The translations under genes and the position numbers were made by a program. 64,000 bases of DNA from a bacterium (GTDB lineage: Bacteria; SZUA-79; Acidulodesulfobacterales; Acidulodesulfobacteraceae). Below, in pieces: positions 29,116 through 37,322 of the stretch. Below the pieces are notes generated by a model that saw only the letters and a list, made by a program, of their open reading frames with translations, was not told the DNA's origin and ran no database searches. The stretch spans positions 41,884 to 105,883 of the forward strand of contig JAJZBN010000003.1 of the NCBI GenBank assembly GCA_021798875.1, read 5' to 3'. The first letter of the stretch is position 1; the number at the start of each line of letters is the position of its first letter.

Positions 29116-30216
29116 TTATTTTACCTGCGCCAAAAGTTTCTTTACGTTGGGTAAAACAGATTTTGGAAGCGGTGCAAAACCGGTCTTAACAGTATATTTT
29201 GCGGCCTGACCGGGACCTAAAGCCCAGTTTATCAAGTCTTTAATAGATTTCGTCGTAGAGGGATTAGGCTGTTTTTTCCTAATCATCCAAAATTCGAAAT
29301 TTGAATCCGGATATGCGTTCTTAGCATAAACGTTCCAAACTATAGATTTATCGAAATCGGCAGGAAAACCACCCTGTTTTAATGCAGAATTAGCCGCAGC
29401 GGCTATTGTTTTAACCGAACCGACGACGTAATTACCTGCTTTATTCAACATAGCGGCGCTCGCAAGATGATATTCCAAAACCCAGCCGAGACCTACATAA
29501 CCAATACCGCCTGCAGTGCTTTTAACGGCAGCGACGACTGCATCGCTTCCAAGATAACCGCTGCCTGTAGGCCAATCGGGAGACAAGCTTCTTCCTACTT
29601 TCTTTGCCCATGCTTTAGACGTATCGGTTAAAAGGCTGGTAAAATCAAATGTAGTTCCGCTTGCATCCGCTCTGTGGACTACGAAAATATGAAGATTCGG
29701 AAATTTATACTGCGGATTTAATTTTTTAAATGCAGGATTATCCCAGTTTTTAATCTTGCCCATATAAATTTCGGCGACTAATTTAGGCGTCATTTTAAGA
29801 TTAACGTTGTTTGGTATTCCAGGTATATTATAGATAACCTGCGCATCGTCGAGAGCAACCGGAACGTTAATTAAATTGGGGTACCTTTTTTTGAACGCTT
29901 TAGTGAGATAAGCGTCCGACGCTCCTATGGTAATATTGCCGTCGGCAGCGTTAGAAATTCCAAAACCCGAACCAGTTCCTGCAACCGAAACCGTAACGTT
30001 AGGATGCAGTTTATGATACTTAACCGCCCATACGGAATTTAACGGGTAAAGCATAGTAGAACCTGAAATAGTTAGGGTTCCGGCAGGTACTTTTGCGCTG
30101 GAACTTGCCGTAGGCGTTTTAGATTTAGCGCATCCGGAAACAAGAAACGATAATCCGACGACCGCAGAAACTGTTGCAACGCCCAACAGCATTTTTTTCT
30201 TACTGCTTTTGTTCAT
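29116..30216 (-). CDS. pstS: Periplasmic phosphate-binding lipoprotein
   Basis: PstS captures phosphate for the PstCAB transporter. The precursor of 366 residues has a lipid-attachment signal peptide with lipobox VSGC (Cys at about 29), which differs from the soluble PstS of E. coli. The mature part shows the phosphate-site signatures: ISGSTMLYPLNSVWA, GTGSGFG, and further on VHRADASGTTFDFTSLL. GGAGGAG precedes the ATG. It is the first gene of the pst operon, behind the Pho-box array. Confidence 0.97.
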   Translation of the reverse strand: MNKSSKKKMLLGVATVSAVVGLSFLVSGCAKSKTPTASSSAKVPAGTLTISGSTMLYPLNSVWAVKYHKLHPNVTVSVAGTGSGFGISNAADGNITIGASDAYLTKAFKKRYPNLINVPVALDDAQVIYNIPGIPNNVNLKMTPKLVAEIYMGKIKNWDNPAFKKLNPQYKFPNLHIFVVHRADASGTTFDFTSLLTDTSKAWAKKVGRSLSPDWPTGSGYLGSDAVVAAVKSTAGGIGYVGLGWVLEYHLASAAMLNKAGNYVVGSVKTIAAAANSALKQGGFPADFDKSIVWNVYAKNAYPDSNFEFWMIRKKQPNPSTTKSIKDLINWALGPGQAAKYTVKTGFAPLPKSVLPNVKKLLAQVK

Positions 30217-30280
30217 ACATCTCCTCCATAATTAAATTTAAATTTTTGATTTATCTTATCGCAAAATTTATTTCTTTATT

Positions 30281-30338
30281 ATCATAACAGATTTTTATTA
30301 CAATTTTATTACAATTATGTTAAATTTTTGTAACAATT
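30281..30338 (-). promoter_or_regulatory. Pho-box array and -10 element of the pst operon
   Basis: Four contiguous 11-base units occupy 30295-30338. Read on the minus strand they are AATTGTTACAA, AAATTTAACAT, AATTGTAATAA and AATTGTAATAA, with the TGTNA core repeating every 11 bases as in PhoB sites. The last TTGTAAT is followed by ten bases and then TATGAT (30281-30286), itself preceded by TG one base upstream (extended -10). Ten bases from box to -10 is the same distance as in E. coli phoA. Confidence 0.82.
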
Positions 30339-30393
30339 CGTTTTTATCTAACTATGAGCTGAAATTCAATTCTGGCGCAGACGCAAAATTGTG

Positions 30394-30402
30394 TGATATA
30401 AT
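30394..30402 (+). promoter_or_regulatory. Extended -10 promoter element of the alcohol dehydrogenase gene
   Basis: TGATATAAT (TG, one base, TATAAT) lies 55 bases before the ATG. No good -35 hexamer is present at the expected place, which is acceptable for an extended -10 promoter. It is back to back with the pst promoter. Confidence 0.55.
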
Positions 30403-30456
30403 AGTCGATATTTAATTTGCAATATTAATATTAACATTATTAAAAGAGGTAAACTT

Positions 30457-31611
30457 ATGCAATCTTTTACTATTTACAATCCGGTTAAAATACATTTTGG
30501 CCCAGGTATTATTTCTGAAGCGGGAAAAATCGCCAAGAAATATTCCGATAACGTTTTAATAGTTACGGGAAAAAACTCGATGCAAAAAACGGGAACGTTA
30601 GATAAACTTATTAAAATTTTAAAGGAAACTGGGATAACGGCAACCGTTTACGACGGCATAACCCCAAACCCTACGATAACGGAAATTGACGAAGCCGCAA
30701 AAATAGCAAAGCAAAAAGGCATCGGTCTAATAATAGGTTTGGGAGGCGGAAGCCCTCTTGATTCGGCAAAAGCAATAGCCGTTGCGGCAAAAGGAGATAT
30801 TCCGGTATGGGAATACTTAAAAACTCCGGCTAAAGAAGCGATTCCCGTAATAACTATAGTTTCGACTTCAGGAACGGGGAGCGAAGTAAACAGATATTCG
30901 GTTATGTCCAATCCTGCAACGGGAGAAAAACCAGGTTTCGGTTACGAATGTATGTATCCTAAAGAAGCAATAATAGATCCGGAAATTACTTCGTCAATGC
31001 CTCCTTATGTTACGGCGACGACCGGTTTCGACGTTTTTGTCCACATTTTTGAAGCGTTTACCGGAAAATCCAAAAACGAGTTTTCTACGGCATACTGCAT
31101 GCAGGCGTTTTATCTTTTGAAAGATAATTTGATTAAAGCGTATAACGAACCTGATAATATGCAGGCAAGAGGCAATATGGCGCTTACTTCTGCGCTTGCG
31201 GGGCTTGCAATAGATATTTCCGGCGTAGGAATAATGCACGCAATGGAGCATCCGGTATCCGGAAATTATCCTAATGTTGCGCACGGAGCGGGGCTCGCCG
31301 TTCTGGCTTTGGAATCGATGAAATATAATCTGAACGCATGCAAAAGAGACTATATGCTCATAGCGCATCATTTTGGAATAAAAAGAGCGGGTAAAAGCGA
31401 CGACGAATATGCTATGTCTTTAATAGAAAAAACGAAAGAAATACTTACCGCCTTAAATCTTAACGTAAAACTTAAAGACCTCGGCGTCCAAAAAGACAAG
31501 CTTCAAAAAATTGCAAAAGAGGCTTTTTCTACTATGGGGTTCGCCATAGAAAATAATCCAGCGGAAATTGACGAGAAAGGAGTGCTAAAACTGCTTGAAA
31601 ACAGCTATTGA
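30457..31611 (+). CDS. Iron-containing alcohol dehydrogenase (group III)
   Basis: A 384-residue NAD(P)-dependent alcohol/aldehyde oxidoreductase. The nucleotide site is GLGGGSPLDSAKAIA, followed by TSGTGSEVNRYSV. The metal ligands fit the family pattern: Asp and His in TGFDVFVHIFEAF, and His residues in IMHAMEHPVSGNYPNVAHGAG. The Shine-Dalgarno AAGAGG is good. Relatives include butanol, 1,3-propanediol and lactaldehyde dehydrogenases, and the substrate cannot be chosen by eye. It stands alone in its transcription unit, facing the DUF234 ATPase gene. A truncated copy of its last 33 or so codons lies 1.7 kb downstream at 33198-33297, showing that a second such gene once existed here. Confidence 0.93.
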   Translation: MQSFTIYNPVKIHFGPGIISEAGKIAKKYSDNVLIVTGKNSMQKTGTLDKLIKILKETGITATVYDGITPNPTITEIDEAAKIAKQKGIGLIIGLGGGSPLDSAKAIAVAAKGDIPVWEYLKTPAKEAIPVITIVSTSGTGSEVNRYSVMSNPATGEKPGFGYECMYPKEAIIDPEITSSMPPYVTATTGFDVFVHIFEAFTGKSKNEFSTAYCMQAFYLLKDNLIKAYNEPDNMQARGNMALTSALAGLAIDISGVGIMHAMEHPVSGNYPNVAHGAGLAVLALESMKYNLNACKRDYMLIAHHFGIKRAGKSDDEYAMSLIEKTKEILTALNLNVKLKDLGVQKDKLQKIAKEAFSTMGFAIENNPAEIDEKGVLKLLENSY

Positions 31612-31675
31612 TTAAGATTTAATTAAAACTTGCAGCGTAATTTTTAGTATACGTCAAAACTGGAAGTCTTTCAAT

Positions 31676-33058
31676 TTATTGATGGGTAGTTAACTTATGT
31701 TCAAATATTACTTTTTCAATTTCCTTGATATCAATTTTAATGATATCAAGGAAATTTTTGTCTGAAAATACGTTATTTTCAAACCCTGATTTGCTTATGA
31801 AAACTTTAACAAGTTTTCTTTTATCGTTTATGTAATTGCATTTATTTAAAAAATGATCAATATCTTTTCTTGAAGTTTTTTTATTGCGCCATTTGCATTC
31901 TATTAACAATACGGCATCTTTGCTTTCGCCCACTATATCTATTTCGTAAACCTCTTTAGAATGTGGAATTTTTCCCCAATGTTTTCCGATGGTTTCCGGA
32001 AGGAAAGGTATTAGACCTGCTTTAAAAAGATTTGGAATAACAGATTTTATAATTTCTTCAAATATTCTGCCGGTAAATTCGTTTATATTTTTAACCGCAA
32101 AATTAAAAGCATATTCAGGATTAAACTCAATTTTGTCCTGATTTGAGTAAATATATTTAAACCAGAAATTTAAAAAATTGTCTTTTATTCTATAGCGAAT
32201 GCCGCGCTTAGAGGCGCCGAGCTTATTTTCTACTTTTTCTATTATGCCGTAATAATCCGCAAGTTCGCTTATATACTTCATAACCTTTGTTCTTTCCATT
32301 CCTGTTTTATCGACTATCTCGCCTATTTCCTTGTCGAAGCAGCCTATTTTTTCCAATATGGAAAAATATCCGCGGTGTTCGGAGCCGAACTCTCCTATAA
32401 GAAGATTTTTGCCTTCTTCACGCAGAGGGGCTAATTCGTCAAAAAATAGATTTTGAAGTTGCGTTTTAAAATCTTCTTTGTTTTTAAGATACCAGAGATA
32501 CTTTGGAATGCCTCCGAATACGGAATACCTGTCTATAATTTCATCCGTATCGTAGCCAAAAGAATTAAGCATTTTTGCAGTTTCAATAAAATCGAATTCT
32601 TTTAAATTTATCTGGTAAGCGCTTCTTCCGAAGAGTGGTTCTTTATAGTCTAAAAATATATGCTTCATCATGCCGACATAAGAACCGCACAATATTAATA
32701 AGACGTTTGAATCAAGGTCGTCCCAGACTTTCTGAAGAATAGAAAATACCGAATTATCGACTCTTAAAAAGTTTTGAAATTCATCTATTATAACAATGCC
32801 GTTATTGCTTAAAAGATGCTTAAAAAAAGCTTCCCAATTTCCGAAAACACCGTCGAATATCTGTCCGGAAAAATCTTTAAGAAGGGTTTCTTTAGATCTT
32901 GTATCTACGAACAGGTATTTAGCGTCGTGAAAAACGTGCTTTAACAGCATCGTCTTGCCGATTCTTCTCCTGCCGTAAACTACTATCATTTGCTTTTCGG
33001 ATTTCTGCCGCAGTTTTGCTAGAAATTCCTTTTCTTTAACCCTGTCGAAAAATTTCAT
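31676..33058 (-). CDS. AAA ATPase with C-terminal DUF234-type domain
   Basis: A 460-residue STAND-like ATPase of the archaeal-type ATPase_2/DUF234 family. Walker A is GRRRIGKT (29-36). Walker B is VIIDEFQNF (89-97). A sensor-like LILCGSYVGMM and a winged-helix region (about 215-290, with GMERTKVMKYISEL) follow. The C-terminal DUF234 part contains EIDIVG and IECKW, the D...ExK spacing of PD-(D/E)XK nucleases. These genes are common in archaea and scattered, apparently mobile, in bacteria. Their function is not established; roles in defence or toxin-like activity have been suggested. The gene has its own promoter with tandem operators and lies between alcohol dehydrogenase sequences. Its last codons contain a 16-base perfect inverted repeat. 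Confidence 0.88.
   Translation of the reverse strand: MKFFDRVKEKEFLAKLRQKSEKQMIVVYGRRRIGKTMLLKHVFHDAKYLFVDTRSKETLLKDFSGQIFDGVFGNWEAFFKHLLSNNGIVIIDEFQNFLRVDNSVFSILQKVWDDLDSNVLLILCGSYVGMMKHIFLDYKEPLFGRSAYQINLKEFDFIETAKMLNSFGYDTDEIIDRYSVFGGIPKYLWYLKNKEDFKTQLQNLFFDELAPLREEGKNLLIGEFGSEHRGYFSILEKIGCFDKEIGEIVDKTGMERTKVMKYISELADYYGIIEKVENKLGASKRGIRYRIKDNFLNFWFKYIYSNQDKIEFNPEYAFNFAVKNINEFTGRIFEEIIKSVIPNLFKAGLIPFLPETIGKHWGKIPHSKEVYEIDIVGESKDAVLLIECKWRNKKTSRKDIDHFLNKCNYINDKRKLVKVFISKSGFENNVFSDKNFLDIIKIDIKEIEKVIFEHKLTTHQ
31718..31756. terminator. Perfect 16-base inverted repeat inside the ATPase 3' end
   Basis: AATTTCCTTGATATCA (31718-31733) pairs with TGATATCAAGGAAATT (31741-31756) around a 7-base loop and is followed on the plus strand by TTT. 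It is 107 bases past the alcohol dehydrogenase stop codon and could end that transcript, though it lies within the convergent ATPase coding region (codons for FLDIIKIDIKEIEK). Confidence 0.5.
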
Positions 33059-33113
33059 AAATTATAAATAATCAAAATATCAAAATACGGCCAAAAAGAT
33101 TTTTGTTAATTTG

Positions 33114-33167
33114 TATACTCATTAGTATATTACTTGTCAGTATATATAATATATAAATTTGAGTCAA
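33114..33167 (-). promoter_or_regulatory. Promoter of the DUF234 ATPase gene with tandem operator-like repeats
   Basis: On the minus strand TTGACT (33162-33167) and TATACT (33139-33144) are 17 bases apart. The -10 element is part of an imperfect inverted repeat (33130-33144, TTACT-TGTC-AGTATA). A perfect copy, TATACT-CATT-AGTATA, lies 15 bases downstream at 33114-33129. Two phased dyads over the start of transcription suggest tight repression. Confidence 0.65.
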
Positions 33168-33197
33168 GATAAAAATCTTTATAGTTGAATAACAAAT

Positions 33198-33297
33198 CTT
33201 CAAAAAATTGCAAAAGAGGCTTTCTCTACTATGGGGTTTGCCGTTGAAAATAATCCTGCGGAAATTGACGAGAAACGAATTTTAAAACTGCTTAAAA
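33198..33297 (+). pseudogene. 3' remnant of a second iron-type alcohol dehydrogenase gene
   Basis: The 99 bases from 33198 match 31501-31599 of the intact gene with ten mismatches. They encode LQKIAKEAFSTMGFA, then VENNPAEIDEK and RILKLLK. Four mismatches are synonymous and the amino-acid changes are mild (I to V, V to I, G to R, E to K), so the copy diverged while still coding before it was cut. It begins abruptly at 33198 with no match to the preceding codons, and it ends at the stop codon of the next, opposite-strand gene. Confidence 0.85.
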
Positions 33298-34065
33298 TCA
33301 AATTAATTTATTTCCGCATTTTTCACAAAATTTTGCTTCAGAAGCATTCTTAAAACCGCAGTTTGAACAAATACTATTATCCACATTTTTATATGGTTGA
33401 ATACGGCTTATTCCTTCATTGCCGCTGCCTCCGATAATAGGAAACGCGGTCTTTTGAATTGTTTTATTTTTTATAATTTCGACAACGCTTTTTGCTTTAT
33501 TAAAATCCACGGGGACATTCCCTATTATACTGCGTTTAAATTTTATACCGGGCGTTAGCCCCCCTCTTGTTTCAACGGTTATAAATAATCTTTTAGAGAA
33601 GAAAAAAGCTATTAATAAAATAATTCCAAAAAATAATGAGAATAACCCTTGCATTCTAATTGAATTAATCAATAACATAAAAAATCCTATTATCGAAAAA
33701 AATATTCCTAAGATAAGGGCTATAATCGATTGCGAATATCCGCAATAGCTGCTTGAAACGCATGTCAGCGGAATTACATGATTAATATTACCCTGCATAC
33801 TCAAATAATTCATAGATATGCAGTCGTCATTCAATTCGAATGTGGTTTCGCCGTATATTTTTAATACGGTTAATAGCCAAGCAATTATCCCTTCACCTCT
33901 GCCGGATATTGAAACAAATATTTTATTTGGGTCATTTTCGTTTACATAAAATTTAGTTAACACTAATGATGTTGAATTTGCCTTTTTACCTCTTGCAATA
34001 GCTATTAAAATAATAAAACCTATTATTATTCCCGCAAGAGGAGCCAAGTTCTGAAATAAATTCAT
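33298..34065 (-). CDS. Membrane protein with C-terminal zinc ribbon, unknown function
   Basis: I do not recognise a named family. The 255-residue protein has an N-terminal membrane helix (about 7-24), a soluble stretch that reads like a beta-rich, PH-like half domain (about 70-110), a membrane hairpin (about 112-134 and 139-157), a second beta-rich stretch (about 158-200), and a C-terminal zinc ribbon with Cys233, Cys236, Cys247 and Cys250 (CSNCGFKNASEAKFCEKC). The ribbon is close in sequence to those of two other genes of this cluster. It is the last gene of four on the minus strand, 38 bases after the preceding one. Its stop codon abuts the alcohol dehydrogenase remnant. Confidence 0.75.
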   Translation of the reverse strand: MNLFQNLAPLAGIIIGFIILIAIARGKKANSTSLVLTKFYVNENDPNKIFVSISGRGEGIIAWLLTVLKIYGETTFELNDDCISMNYLSMQGNINHVIPLTCVSSSYCGYSQSIIALILGIFFSIIGFFMLLINSIRMQGLFSLFFGIILLIAFFFSKRLFITVETRGGLTPGIKFKRSIIGNVPVDFNKAKSVVEIIKNKTIQKTAFPIIGGSGNEGISRIQPYKNVDNSICSNCGFKNASEAKFCEKCGNKLI

Positions 34066-34103
34066 CTTAATTTTTCTCCTTATTTTTTAAATAAAACTAT
34101 ACT

Positions 34104-34748
34104 TTATTCTACTTTTTTATTTTTATTAGCTATTAACAGAATTGATACAATAATTATACCTGTAAACGAGATAAATAAAATAGCAATAAGTATTATAATT
34201 GAGGTATCGGAAGATAAAAAAGATAAAATATCGTTATACGGACGATATATAACATAAGCGGTTTTTCCAATTAAAGCCGAACTATTAAAAACTACTATAT
34301 TTGCAGATTTAATTTTCCCATCCGTACCGTTTTTCTTTAAAATATTTCCAGGAACTTTAACGGTTAATTCACTAATATTTTTCATATAGCCGAAATCTAA
34401 CTTTATGGTACTATTCTTTTTGTCAACAGTTCTTTTTATTCCTGCTCTTTTTGCATCAACCCACCTTACAAACACCTTATAATTTAACAATCCGTTTTTA
34501 TCTATAACAGGTTTAGAAACCTTAACATAACTATACTTTTTTAAAAAATGCTTTTTTATTTTGTTTACAGGATATGCGGTAATACCTATAAGTCTATAAG
34601 TGCCGTAGCCTCCTCCAGATTTATCGATATGTAAATTTCCGACCACCTTACAACCTGGAATTATCAAAAATACCGACAGCAATGTTAATAATAGCGCTAT
34701 TTTAAATTTAACTTTTTTATTTTTAATATTTTTTTCTATTTTTTTCAT
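34104..34748 (-). CDS. Putative lipoprotein with C-terminal membrane helix, LppM-like
   Basis: A 214-residue protein with an N-terminal signal peptide ending in a lipobox-like IIPGC (Cys33) after a long basic start. The next part (GNLHIDKSGGGYGTYRLIG and later strands with FVRWVDAKRAG) is reminiscent of the LppM/DUF3153 domain, a beta-rich domain found in lipoproteins. A single strong membrane helix lies near the C-terminus (about 182-207), followed by a short basic tail. The assignment to LppM is by eye and tentative. It is third in the four-gene cluster and the only one without a zinc ribbon. Confidence 0.6.
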   Translation of the reverse strand: MKKIEKNIKNKKVKFKIALLLTLLSVFLIIPGCKVVGNLHIDKSGGGYGTYRLIGITAYPVNKIKKHFLKKYSYVKVSKPVIDKNGLLNYKVFVRWVDAKRAGIKRTVDKKNSTIKLDFGYMKNISELTVKVPGNILKKNGTDGKIKSANIVVFNSSALIGKTAYVIYRPYNDILSFLSSDTSIIILIAILFISFTGIIIVSILLIANKNKKVE

Positions 34749-34805
34749 AATCCATCGTCCTAATAAATTATTATATTATAAATATTTAAATTTAATATAT
34801 AAATA

Positions 34806-35894
34806 CTACTGCACCTTTATATAAGCCGCCGGAGATTCTTCAATAGTCGCAGTAGAAGTTACCGTCAATACATAAGTATATGTTCCTGTCGGAAAATTAG
34901 ACGGAATTTTTACGGCAAGATTAACGGAATAAATTCCGGGTTTATCTACGTTGACGTATGAATTATTATAAGCGGTAAGACCGTTTCCGTAAACTTCGTA
35001 TGTCAATTTTACGCTATTAGAAGACGGACTTGACGGCGTCGCTGCATAAAATGTAGAGTGCATATTTATCGTACTTCCGGGGGAAGCATTAACGTTTTCC
35101 GCCGTAACGTTTGAAATTATAACGGCAGGCGCATTTTCCGCAGAACTGCCGAGAGGCGAAATGTTCGTTATATCAGCGCTTGCTGAACTTAAGTAAGTTT
35201 TAAAAGCGGAAAATCCTCCAGCTTGATTATAGCTGTTTGAATTATTATTTGAATATACGTAAGTCGGAGCAGAAGAAGTACTAGGGGCAGAAACAGACGA
35301 AGCACCCGACGTCGAAGATTGAGAATAATTAGATTTATTTTTAGAAGTTTTCTTGTTTTTTTTGTTTTTCTTATTCTTCTTATTTTTCTTTGAAGATTTA
35401 CCGTTATGTTTGTGCTTATTTCTATTACTTTCGGATTTATTTTTGGTTTTAATATGGAGAACTTTGTATATTTTTTTCTCAATTTTTTTAAGCTTTCCGG
35501 TTTTAAACAAATAAAACAATGTTCCGCCTGAGCCGATTAACAATACGGCTAAAACGATAAGAACTATTAATAATCCATTTCCTTTTTTACCGCCGTCTTG
35601 ATTAGGTATTTTAGACACTTTTGGGGTTGCGGAAGAATTATTGCCGCTTGGATTCTTTGGACTGCTGTCTTCTTTTGCGCCGTTTTGAATAGAACTTTCG
35701 GCTCTGCCGACTATGCTTGCATCGTTTTTAGCTTGAGCAGGGGACGGCGAAGCATTTGCATTTTTTAAAACGTTAGCGTTAGCTGAAGTAGGCTGTCCAG
35801 AAGTTTGTTTAGGTTCAAATTTCTGTCCGCATTTAGGACAGAACTTAGCGTTATCGTTTTCTATTTTGGTGCCGCAATTTTTACAAAAAAACAT
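34806..35894 (-). CDS. Zinc-ribbon membrane protein with Lys/Asn-rich linker and extracytoplasmic beta domain
   Basis: I do not recognise a named family. The 362-residue protein starts with a zinc ribbon (Cys4, Cys7, Cys19, Cys22; FFCKNCGTK and KFCPKCGQKF). A low-complexity Ser/Asn/Pro stretch follows, then one membrane helix (about 107-130), an extreme Lys/Asn-rich run (about 140-188), a Ser-rich stretch, and a C-terminal beta-sandwich-like domain (about 255-362, with PGIYSVNLAVKIPSNFPTGTY). The topology would place the zinc ribbon in the cytoplasm and the beta domain outside. It is second in the four-gene cluster, with 61 bases to the gene upstream and 57 to the one downstream. Confidence 0.75.
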   Translation of the reverse strand: MFFCKNCGTKIENDNAKFCPKCGQKFEPKQTSGQPTSANANVLKNANASPSPAQAKNDASIVGRAESSIQNGAKEDSSPKNPSGNNSSATPKVSKIPNQDGGKKGNGLLIVLIVLAVLLIGSGGTLFYLFKTGKLKKIEKKIYKVLHIKTKNKSESNRNKHKHNGKSSKKNKKNKKNKKNKKTSKNKSNYSQSSTSGASSVSAPSTSSAPTYVYSNNNSNSYNQAGGFSAFKTYLSSASADITNISPLGSSAENAPAVIISNVTAENVNASPGSTINMHSTFYAATPSSPSSNSVKLTYEVYGNGLTAYNNSYVNVDKPGIYSVNLAVKIPSNFPTGTYTYVLTVTSTATIEESPAAYIKVQ

Positions 35895-35955
35895 TTTTAT
35901 TTCCTCTTTGTTTTAAAATGATGCAAAAATGGATTTTATTTTTATATTATGCAAT

Positions 35956-37188
35956 TTAATTTAGTTTACTCCCGCAATTCTCGCAAAATAATGCATCGGA
36001 AGGATTTTGCGCTCCGCAGTTGGTGCAAAATTTTAATCCCGCTTCTGTTTTGGCGTCTGCATTAACGCTGCCTGACTGCGGCGCTGCCTGAGTCGTTTGT
36101 TCCTGTGAAGACTGCTGCACCGGATTGGTATTTGCAAAATCTTCACCGGATGTTGTTTGAGAGTTTTTAACTCCTCCTTTCATACTAGCTGCTTTTTCTT
36201 TATATTTCTCGACATTTGATTTCAATTTGGAAGCAACGTCGTTAAATTGCGCATCTACGTCGTCGAAATTCATATCGGACGTAACATCTAAATATATATA
36301 GTTCTGTCCTAACATTAAATATACTGCAAGAAGAACTATTAAAAGCATATATATAATACCTACGCCGAACCCTACAAACCAGCCGAACCCTGCAAGCGAA
36401 GAAATGATACCGCCTCCTCCAAGCATCCCCATCATAGAACCGCCGTATCCATAGCCGTCAAACAGATAAGTAGGTCTCGTTATAGCTAATATTGAAGTTG
36501 TAAGGGTAAGAGAACCGACCGATAATAAAATAAAGATTAGAGCTAAAATAAATAATACCAGCACTAAAAAGATAAAGTAACCAAAAAGAAGAGTGGAATG
36601 TTTCTTGTAAATTTTATATGCTTTAAATATTATTTCTTTTAGATTATTGCCGTCAAACACTAAAGGGTTAATCATAAAATTAATTAAAAGAATGGCAAAA
36701 AACATTACTGCAAAAATTATGGTGAATCCGGGTATTCCTATAAATGCTAATAACTTTCCTAATCCCGGTATTTTTGCTATAAAAAAATAAATAAGGGAAA
36801 TTATAAATACTACGATAGGGACTATTGCCAATATTATCTCGGAAACTAAAATGCGGTAAAATGAAAATATGCCGAATATTATCGCATCCGTTACGGGAAT
36901 AGACGCCTTATTTCTTGCGTATTCCATTAATATTTTTCCAGTAGCCGTATAACCTATCAGGTAAATTATAATATATAATATCACTCCGATTGCTACAATA
37001 AATTTTGCTATTCCAAAATGTCCTCTAAACGCCATATCGGCAGCTATAGCCATAGAGCCACCCACTATAGCAAACGAAATTATAAAAGTCACTAGAAGAA
37101 GAATTATTGCTTTAATCCGCTGAAAGGCTTCAAACGATTTGATTAAGATACCGAATTTAAAAAAAGATTCCCCGCGTGCGACATCCAT
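35956..37188 (-). CDS. Polytopic membrane protein with C-terminal zinc ribbon, unknown function
   Basis: I do not recognise a named family with certainty. The 410-residue protein has about six to seven membrane helices with a Gly-rich loop (GYGYGGSMMGMLGGGG) before the last one, in the manner of YIP1/DUF975-like integral membrane proteins. A Gln/Ser-rich cytoplasmic linker (about 335-385) follows, then a zinc ribbon (Cys388, Cys391, Cys402, Cys405). TAGGAGGAT gives a strong Shine-Dalgarno. It is the first gene of the cluster of four and sits behind a near-consensus promoter. The ntrYX genes upstream are on the same strand, but the promoter suggests independent transcription. Confidence 0.75.
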   Translation of the reverse strand: MDVARGESFFKFGILIKSFEAFQRIKAIILLLVTFIISFAIVGGSMAIAADMAFRGHFGIAKFIVAIGVILYIIIYLIGYTATGKILMEYARNKASIPVTDAIIFGIFSFYRILVSEIILAIVPIVVFIISLIYFFIAKIPGLGKLLAFIGIPGFTIIFAVMFFAILLINFMINPLVFDGNNLKEIIFKAYKIYKKHSTLLFGYFIFLVLVLFILALIFILLSVGSLTLTTSILAITRPTYLFDGYGYGGSMMGMLGGGGIISSLAGFGWFVGFGVGIIYMLLIVLLAVYLMLGQNYIYLDVTSDMNFDDVDAQFNDVASKLKSNVEKYKEKAASMKGGVKNSQTTSGEDFANTNPVQQSSQEQTTQAAPQSGSVNADAKTEAGLKFCTNCGAQNPSDALFCENCGSKLN

Positions 37189-37269
37189 AAATCCTCCTAA
37201 AGAATTTCAAAGATTTGATTAAATTATAAGCGATATACTTATTTTATATCATAATTTAAATTTATAATA

Positions 37270-37298
37270 ACTATATTTTTTTTAAAAAATTTTGTCAA
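37270..37298 (-). promoter_or_regulatory. Near-consensus sigma-70 promoter of the zinc-ribbon cluster
   Basis: On the minus strand TTGACA (37293-37298) and TATAGT (37270-37275) are 17 bases apart, within an A/T-rich spacer. The ATG of the polytopic protein follows about 80 bases downstream. This is one of the strongest-looking promoters in the window. Confidence 0.7.
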
Positions 37299-37322
37299 GA
37301 TTTTTTTTACTAATTTTTTTTG

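Noticed and set aside
30361..30402. Possible sigma-54 promoter (TGGCGC) before the alcohol dehydrogenase gene
   Set aside because: The GG and GC dinucleotides are not ten bases apart as required, and an extended -10 sigma-70 element fits better.
31676..33058. DUF234 ATPase as a transposase or intact mobile element
   Set aside because: The protein has no integrase or transposase motif, and no terminal inverted repeats or target-site duplication are visible at its borders.
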